In this document: positions 58,951 to 64,000 of the stretch, piece by piece
Position numbering within the stretch: the first letter of the stretch is position 1
Layout of the letters: each line of letters begins with the position of its first letter
Assembly: GCF_000023585.1 (NCBI RefSeq)
Contig: NC_012914.1
Coordinates: forward strand, 5,835,501 to 5,899,500
Direction: 5' to 3'
DNA length: 64,000 bases
DNA from: Paenibacillus sp. JDR-2
Lineage (GTDB): Bacteria > Bacillota > Bacilli > Paenibacillales > Paenibacillaceae
Notes under the pieces: model-generated
Database searches by the model: none
What the model was told of the DNA's origin: nothing
What the model saw: only the letters and a program-made list of their open reading frames with translations
Position numbers and translations under genes: made by a program

Positions 58951-60666
58951 TCAGCCGCCGAATTGAGCCAGGTGCAAACGGCTGTACGCGCCTTGCGCCG
59001 CGATTAATTCCTCGTGCTTCCCTTGCTCGGCTATACCTTGCTCGGACACGACGACAATCCGGTCGGCATTCTTGATAGTCGCCAGACGGTGCGCAATAAC
59101 CAGCGTTGTGCGCCCCCTCGACAGCTCGACAAGCGACTGCTGGATGGCCTTCTCCGTCTCGGTATCAAGCGCGGAGGTAGCCTCGTCCAGAATTAGAATC
59201 GGTGGATTCTTCAGGAAAATACGGGCAATCGCCATCCGCTGCTTCTGGCCTCCCGACAGCTTTACTCCCCGCTCTCCGACAATCGTATCCAGCCCCTCCG
59301 GCTGCGACCTGATGAATTCGTCAAGCTTCGCGCGGCGCGCCGCTTCCCAGATCTCTCCTTCGTTTGCCTTCAAGTCGCCGTAAGCGATATTCTCGCGGAC
59401 CGTTCCCGAAAACAGGAAGACATCCTGCTGAACGATACCGATCTGTTGGCGCAGCGAAGCAAGCTTCATCCGTTTAATGTCAATGCCGTCAATCTCGATT
59501 ATTCCATCATCCGCTTCGTAAAAACGCGGCAATAAGCTGCATAGCGTCGTTTTTCCCGCTCCGGACGGACCAACAAAGGCAATCGTCTCGCCTGCACGAA
59601 TCTTCAAGTCGACACCTGCCAGCACCTTTTCCTTGTTCTCGTAGCCAAAGGTCACCTTGCTGAAGTGGATCTCCCCTTTCAGCCGGTTAACTTCAATGGC
59701 ATCTGGCGCATCGGCAATATCCGGCTCGGTCTCCAGAAGTTCCATATAACTCTTAAAGCCGGCCATTCCTTTCGGATAGCTCTCGATAACCGAGTTAATC
59801 TTGTTTATTGGCCCAAGGAAAACGTTCGACAGCAGCAGGAAGCCAACGAATTGCCCGTACGTCATCTCGCCTTGAACGACAAACCAGGTACCGCAGACAA
59901 GCACAAACAAAATAACCAGCCGCATGAGAAAATAACTGATGGACAAATTCTGAGCCTGAATCCGGTACGAATCAAATTTGGTCCGTTTATATTTTTCGTT
60001 GTTGTACGCAAATTTGTTCTCCTCGTGCTCTTCGTTCGTAAATGCCTGCACGACGCGAATGCCGCCGATACTGTCCTCAACCTGGGCGTTGATTTCTCCG
60101 ATATCCTTGAACATCCTTTGGAAAGACCGGATCATCTTGCGGTTGAAATACAGGGAGAGATAGATAAGCCCCGGAATAATGACAAACGACAGAAGCGCGA
60201 GCTTCCAGTTGATTGCGAGCATAAGAGAGAACGCCCCAACCAGCGTCATAACCGCAATAAAGACATCCTCCGGACCGTGATGGGCCATCTCCCCGATCTC
60301 CATCAAATTGTTCGTCATGCGCGTAAGCAGATGTCCCGTCTTATTATTGTCGAAGAACCGGAACGACAGCTTCTGAATATGGTTGAACAGCTTGCGCCGC
60401 ATGTCCGTTTCAATATGAATGCCGAGCTGATGCCCCCAATAGGTGACAACGTATTGCAGCAGGCTGTTAACGGCATAGACCGCCAGCAGCCCCAAGCAGG
60501 CCAGGAATATGATTTTCCACTCCCCGCTCGGAAGCAGCTCATCCACGAATTTGTTTACCACAAGCGGAAAGCCAAGTTCCAATAAGCCCGCAAACACGGC
60601 GCAGCAGAAATCGACTAGAAACAGCCCTTTGTAGGGCTTGTAATAAGCAAAAAACTTGCGAAGCAA
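58951..60666 (-). CDS. ABC exporter, fused membrane and ATPase domains
   Basis: 571 residues. The type IV exporter membrane domain has six helices (1-310), then the ATPase domain: Walker A GPSGAGKTT, Q-loop IVQQDVFLFSGTVRENIAYG, signature LSGGQKQR, Walker B ILILDEATSALD and switch IAHR. It forms homodimers or heterodimers that export lipids, peptides or drugs. Start is TTG with AAAGGAG at 8 bp. It is 57 bp downstream of the siderophore permease, so it may be co-transcribed and could export a siderophore. Confidence 0.9.
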   Translation of the reverse strand: MLRKFFAYYKPYKGLFLVDFCCAVFAGLLELGFPLVVNKFVDELLPSGEWKIIFLACLGLLAVYAVNSLLQYVVTYWGHQLGIHIETDMRRKLFNHIQKLSFRFFDNNKTGHLLTRMTNNLMEIGEMAHHGPEDVFIAVMTLVGAFSLMLAINWKLALLSFVIIPGLIYLSLYFNRKMIRSFQRMFKDIGEINAQVEDSIGGIRVVQAFTNEEHEENKFAYNNEKYKRTKFDSYRIQAQNLSISYFLMRLVILFVLVCGTWFVVQGEMTYGQFVGFLLLSNVFLGPINKINSVIESYPKGMAGFKSYMELLETEPDIADAPDAIEVNRLKGEIHFSKVTFGYENKEKVLAGVDLKIRAGETIAFVGPSGAGKTTLCSLLPRFYEADDGIIEIDGIDIKRMKLASLRQQIGIVQQDVFLFSGTVRENIAYGDLKANEGEIWEAARRAKLDEFIRSQPEGLDTIVGERGVKLSGGQKQRMAIARIFLKNPPILILDEATSALDTETEKAIQQSLVELSRGRTTLVIAHRLATIKNADRIVVVSEQGIAEQGKHEELIAAQGAYSRLHLAQFGG

Positions 60667-60723
60667 TTTACTCTCTCCTTTCCCAAAAGCGCTTTCTTGC
60701 CAGACGGACAGCCACTGCGGGGA

Positions 60724-61764
60724 TTACGCCTTGGAGCGCGCCAGCAAGTAGAGAAAATATGGAGCCCCAATGATCCCGACAATAATGCCGGCCGGAATCT
60801 CCGAGGGCTGAAGCAGCCAGCGGCCAAGCATGTCGGCCACAACGACCAGCAGCGAACCGATTAGCGCGGAGGCCGGCAGCAGCGCCTGATGCCGTGGGCC
60901 AACCAGACTACGCGCGAGATGCGGCCCGATTAATCCAACAAAGCCAATCCCGCCGCTGACCGCAACGCATGATCCGGCTAAGCCAACCGCCGCGGCGAGC
61001 AGCACAAGCTGCTCCTTGCTTACCTTCACCCCAAGCCCTCTCGCCGTGCTTTCTCCCAGGTGGAGCGCATCCATGGTCCGTGCTTTCAGAAAAGCGAGCG
61101 GCAGTAGAACCGCGATAAACGGCAGCAGCGCCAATACGTATGACCAATTCGTCCCCCATATGCTGCCCGCCATCCAAGTCGCGACAAATTGGAACTTCTC
61201 CGGGCTTATGCGCAAAGTCAGAACAATTGTCGCCGCGCTGATTCCCGCCGCCACGCCTACTCCCGAGAGCAGAAGCTGCGTTGGCGAGAACCCCTTATGC
61301 CGGTTATAGGACAACAGAAAGACTAAAGCGGCGGTCAGCCCGGCTCCAATCCAGGCGAGCACCGGCAGCAGAAATACGGGCGCGTCCGTTGTTGAAGGGA
61401 AGAAGGCGACAAAAATCAGGACAAACAAACCTGCTCCGGCGTTGATGCCAAAGATACCGGGATCAGCCAGCGCATTCCGAGATATTCCCTGCATAATGCA
61501 GCCGGACACGGCAAGCCCCGCTCCAATCAGGATCGCGATTACGATGCGCGGCAGCCGGAACTCGAAGAGAATCAGGTCCATCTGCGGCGTCCCATCCCCA
61601 AGCAGCGTGTGCAGAAGATCAAGCGGCGACAGCCGCGAATGTCCCGTGTTCATGCTGAGAATAAACGCCAACACGATCACAATGGCGAGTACCGCCAGCA
61701 TAATGGTATTTCGTCTCCGCCTGCGGATTTCCGAAGACGTAATAGCTCCGGTTATCATGCTCAT
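60724..61764 (-). CDS. Iron-siderophore ABC permease (FecCD family), second subunit
   Basis: 346 residues, about nine or ten helices. LFEFRLPRIVIAILIGAGLAVSGCIMQGISRNALADPGIFGINAGAGLFV and VAVSGGIGFVGLIGPHLARSLVG are the family marks. It pairs with the upstream permease to move ferric siderophore through the membrane. The start overlaps the upstream stop (ATGA); an ATG two codons later has better spacing to AGGAGG. Confidence 0.9.
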   Translation of the reverse strand: MSMITGAITSSEIRRRRRNTIMLAVLAIVIVLAFILSMNTGHSRLSPLDLLHTLLGDGTPQMDLILFEFRLPRIVIAILIGAGLAVSGCIMQGISRNALADPGIFGINAGAGLFVLIFVAFFPSTTDAPVFLLPVLAWIGAGLTAALVFLLSYNRHKGFSPTQLLLSGVGVAAGISAATIVLTLRISPEKFQFVATWMAGSIWGTNWSYVLALLPFIAVLLPLAFLKARTMDALHLGESTARGLGVKVSKEQLVLLAAAVGLAGSCVAVSGGIGFVGLIGPHLARSLVGPRHQALLPASALIGSLLVVVADMLGRWLLQPSEIPAGIIVGIIGAPYFLYLLARSKA

Positions 61765-62792
61765 AGCTCCCTCCTCTGCTTGCGGGCCAAATAGAAGAAG
61801 AAGGGAACTCCAATAAGGGCGAGGATCGCGCCTATTGGCGTCTCGTAAGGCGGATTCACCATTCTTGCACCCAAATCGGCAAAGACAACGAGAAGGCCCC
61901 CAAGGACCGCGGAGCAAGGGATGATCCAGCGATAATCAATGCCGACGAGGCGTCGTGTCAAATGCGGGACAATCAGTCCCACGAAGCCAACCGCTCCGGC
62001 TACGGATACAGCAGCACCGGCGAGAATAAGGACAATGACGGTTCCCGCCATCTTAACCCAGCCGCTTCGAAGCCCTAGGCTTCTAGCCACATCTTCTCCC
62101 AAGCTGAGCATCGTGATGGAGCGTGATAACGCCACCGCGCCAAGCAAAGCGGCTATAACCCACGGCAGCAAGATCTTCACTTGCAGCCACTTGATTCCGG
62201 CCACCCCTCCCGCGAACCAGAACGCGAGATCCTGTCCGATATGGAAGTAGAGGGATAACCCTTCGCTAAGAGATGATAACAAAGCAGATAAAGCCGCTCC
62301 GGCCAGCACAAGACGAACCGGAGTAAGACCGCCTCTTGCCAGCGCCCCGATTCCGTATACGAGTCCCGCGCCAACCCCCGCCCCAACAAAGGAATAAAGA
62401 ATCAGATACAAGTAAGGTGCGCCGGGCACAAAAGCGAAGCATAGCGCAAGCGCAAAGCCGGCTCCGGCGTTAAGGCCAAGCAGTCCGGAATCGGCAAGCG
62501 GATTCCGGGTCATCCCTTGCATGATGGCTCCCGCAACGGCAAAGCTGCTGCCGATCAAGGCATCCCCGATTACTCTTGGAAGCCGAAGCTCCTGGATGAT
62601 CTGATGATTTATGTTGGCCGGATTAAAGTGAAAGACAGCCGACCACACGGCAGTGAACCGAATGTCCTCCGCGCCAAACGTGACGGACAACGCCATCCCG
62701 AGCAGAAGCGCGATAACTCCCCCGGTCAGGATAAAAGTCGCCGTCCAAGGCCGGGATTTGATGCCAGATGATCCCGTTATGCTACGACTCAT
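61761..62792 (-). CDS. Iron-siderophore ABC permease (FecCD family), first subunit
   Basis: 343 residues, about nine or ten helices. Marks: ELRLPRVIGDALIGSSFAVAGAIMQGMTRNPLADSGLLGLNAGAGFAL and VAGAVGFVGLIVPHLTRRLVG. Heterodimer partner of the following gene. ATG 62792 is preferred to GTG 62801. It lies after a strong hairpin that separates it from the binding-protein gene. Confidence 0.9.
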   Translation of the reverse strand: MSRSITGSSGIKSRPWTATFILTGGVIALLLGMALSVTFGAEDIRFTAVWSAVFHFNPANINHQIIQELRLPRVIGDALIGSSFAVAGAIMQGMTRNPLADSGLLGLNAGAGFALALCFAFVPGAPYLYLILYSFVGAGVGAGLVYGIGALARGGLTPVRLVLAGAALSALLSSLSEGLSLYFHIGQDLAFWFAGGVAGIKWLQVKILLPWVIAALLGAVALSRSITMLSLGEDVARSLGLRSGWVKMAGTVIVLILAGAAVSVAGAVGFVGLIVPHLTRRLVGIDYRWIIPCSAVLGGLLVVFADLGARMVNPPYETPIGAILALIGVPFFFYLARKQRREL

Positions 62793-62825
62793 AGAAGCCA
62801 CCTGTTCCTTCCGTTAAGAGAAAGG

Positions 62826-62881
62826 AGCCGAAACGAGTACCGGCTTTCGGGAAAGCCTTCCGTTTCGACCCCTCCGCTCCT
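62826..62881 (-). terminator. Intercistronic hairpin in the siderophore operon
   Basis: On the minus strand AAGGAGC and CGAAACG pair with CGTTTCG and GCTCCTT around an inner GGCTTTC/GAAAGCC hairpin. The tail (TCTCTT) is weak, so read-through to the permeases is expected. Confidence 0.6.
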
Positions 62882-63921
62882 TACTTCTTGCCGGTAACCG
62901 CAGCTACCGTATCATCGATGATATGGCCTTCGGCAATCGGGCCGGAGGACATCCATGTTCTTGCAGATACTTTGAAGACATGGTTCTGTTGCACGGCCGG
63001 CATAGCCTTCCATACCTGCAGCTTCTCAACCTCCGATTGCGCCGCAACTTCCTTCTCGTAATCCTCCTGCGAGCTGATCGAGCCGCCATAGATGGCGAAG
63101 ACATAATCCGCCTTAATCGAAGGAAGCTTCTCCAGGGAGGTGTTAACTCCCCAATCATCCTCCGCTTCCTTCTGGAAATCCGCTACGCTTACGTCCGGCT
63201 TGAGGCCCAGCTTCTCGTACAGCAGCGGCATAAAGCTCGGGAAGAATACCTGCAGGTCTTTGTCCGACGGACGAATGTAGAGAACCGACTTGTCCTCGCC
63301 TACCGCGGATACAATCTCGCCTTTGGCAGAAGCAATCTTGTCTTCGCTCGCCTTGATCACTTCCTGGGCTTTATCTTCCAGTCCCAGAGCTTTGCCAATC
63401 TCCGTAATCGACGTTTTCCAGTCGTCCGGCTTAAAGGCGATAGTCGGAGCGATCTTGCTCAACTCCTGGTAACCTTTCTCATCCGTAAAATACTGCTGAA
63501 GAACAATCAGGTCCGGCTGCGTTTCCAGAATCGCTTCCAGGTTTGGAGTCAGATCCGAGCTGTTCGACAGCTGAATGTTCTGCTCCTTTAATTGATCGTA
63601 AAGATAATAGCCGTCGAACCCGTAAGCATAAACGAGCGGTGCGCCAAGGGAGAGCATGACATCTTCCAATCCGATAACGGCAATGCGCTTCGGATGAAGA
63701 GGAATTTCCGTCTCGCCGTAGCCATGCTTAATGACTTGCGTTTGCTTCTCTTCCGGCGATGCCTGCGAGTTGGCGGATGCGCCAGGGGATGCCTCCGTGT
63801 TGTTCGCCGAATTCCCGTTATTCCCGCATGCGCTCGCGGCTATTGCAAGAAGCAGGACAAGCAGCAGCAATACCGAACCCCGCCATCTTGTGACATGTCC
63901 CGTTCTGTTTGTTTGAATCAT
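62881..63921 (-). CDS. Iron-siderophore substrate-binding lipoprotein (FecB/FhuD type)
   Basis: 346 residues. The lipobox AASAC ends a strong signal, then an Asn/Ser-rich linker and the class III binding fold (HPKRIAVIGLEDVMLSLGAPLVYAYGFDGYYLYD, NLEAILETQPDLIVLQQYFTDEKGYQELSKIAPTIAF). It captures a ferric siderophore on the cell surface. GGAGG precedes the ATG. First gene of the operon, with a Fur box at its start. Confidence 0.92.
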   Translation of the reverse strand: MIQTNRTGHVTRWRGSVLLLLVLLLAIAASACGNNGNSANNTEASPGASANSQASPEEKQTQVIKHGYGETEIPLHPKRIAVIGLEDVMLSLGAPLVYAYGFDGYYLYDQLKEQNIQLSNSSDLTPNLEAILETQPDLIVLQQYFTDEKGYQELSKIAPTIAFKPDDWKTSITEIGKALGLEDKAQEVIKASEDKIASAKGEIVSAVGEDKSVLYIRPSDKDLQVFFPSFMPLLYEKLGLKPDVSVADFQKEAEDDWGVNTSLEKLPSIKADYVFAIYGGSISSQEDYEKEVAAQSEVEKLQVWKAMPAVQQNHVFKVSARTWMSSGPIAEGHIIDDTVAAVTGKK

Positions 63922-63945
63922 GATTTTTCCTCCAACGCTTGATTT

Positions 63946-63960
63946 TGAGAATCATTCTCA
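63946..63960 (-). promoter_or_regulatory. Fur box
   Basis: TGAGAATCATTCTCA is a perfect 7-1-7 inverted repeat matching the Fur core TGATAAT-N-ATTATCA with two changes per the symmetric pair. On the minus strand a -10 TATAAT (63974-63969) lies just upstream, so the box covers the transcription start. Iron repression of the operon is a firm inference. Confidence 0.85.
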
Positions 63961-64000
63961 TAAAAGCTATTATAATAACGATTCTTCCAAGATTGAATAG

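Overview
The window looks like a chromosomal segment of a Paenibacillus-type, spore-forming Firmicute. The evidence is an A-C-B spore-germination operon with a forespore-type promoter, S-layer-homology (SLH) anchoring domains, copper-amine-oxidase-like stalk domains, YesM/YesN-type two-component genes, sugar ABC transporters without their own ATPase, many glycoside hydrolases each paired with an AraC regulator, AGGAGG ribosome sites and cre-like sites. No rRNA, tRNA, transposase, phage gene or CRISPR array was seen.

Layout. 1-8.9 kb: an Rrf2 regulator, a secreted stalk-domain protein, an NmrA-type oxidoreductase, the germination operon and a GH42 beta-galactosidase. The intergenic spaces after the Rrf2 gene and after the germination operon carry two copies (about 94% identical) of a promoter-short transcript-terminator cassette that reads as a C-rich small RNA gene behind a WalR-like box. 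9-14.9 kb: AraC, then a MarR-arylsulfotransferase-sulfonate-type ABC transporter operon behind a leader with its own terminator. 14.9-24.7 kb: GH78 rhamnosidase, a sugar ABC transporter, and a histidine kinase-response regulator-binding protein operon. 24.7-25.6 kb: non-coding, with a multi-helix fold and six perfect 10-bp-arm palindromes on a 125-bp period. 25.6-28.4 kb: reverse trans-sulfuration operon (mccB, mccA, yrrT). 28.5-41.6 kb: a surface carbohydrate block on the minus strand, comprising a GDPD phosphodiesterase, GH3, an orphan PTS EIIC, an AraC-GH39 fusion, a cohesin-SLH anchor and a 1503-residue GH3 enzyme carrying both a cohesin-like module and a dockerin. 41.9-51.4 kb: MFS pump with TetR, GH43, secreted acetamidase/formamidase, Lrp, cation-efflux transporter, Gfo/Idh oxidoreductase, DeoR, AraC. 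51.5-57.6 kb: GH35 and an AraC-oxidoreductase-two-epimerase operon. 57.8-64 kb: small kinase with DinB-like protein, an ABC exporter and a Fur-boxed siderophore uptake operon.

Much of the window serves plant-polysaccharide use: sensing (AraC, YesMN), surface or intracellular hydrolysis (GH3, GH35, GH39, GH42, GH43, GH78), uptake (ABC, PTS) and catabolite control (cre-like sites at 16745 and 41744). The most unusual items are the duplicated small-RNA cassette, the palindrome array with the adjacent folded element, the two-gene cohesin/dockerin module and the arylsulfotransferase-transporter operon with its attenuator-like leader. All functions are inferred from sequence reading; no database search was run.
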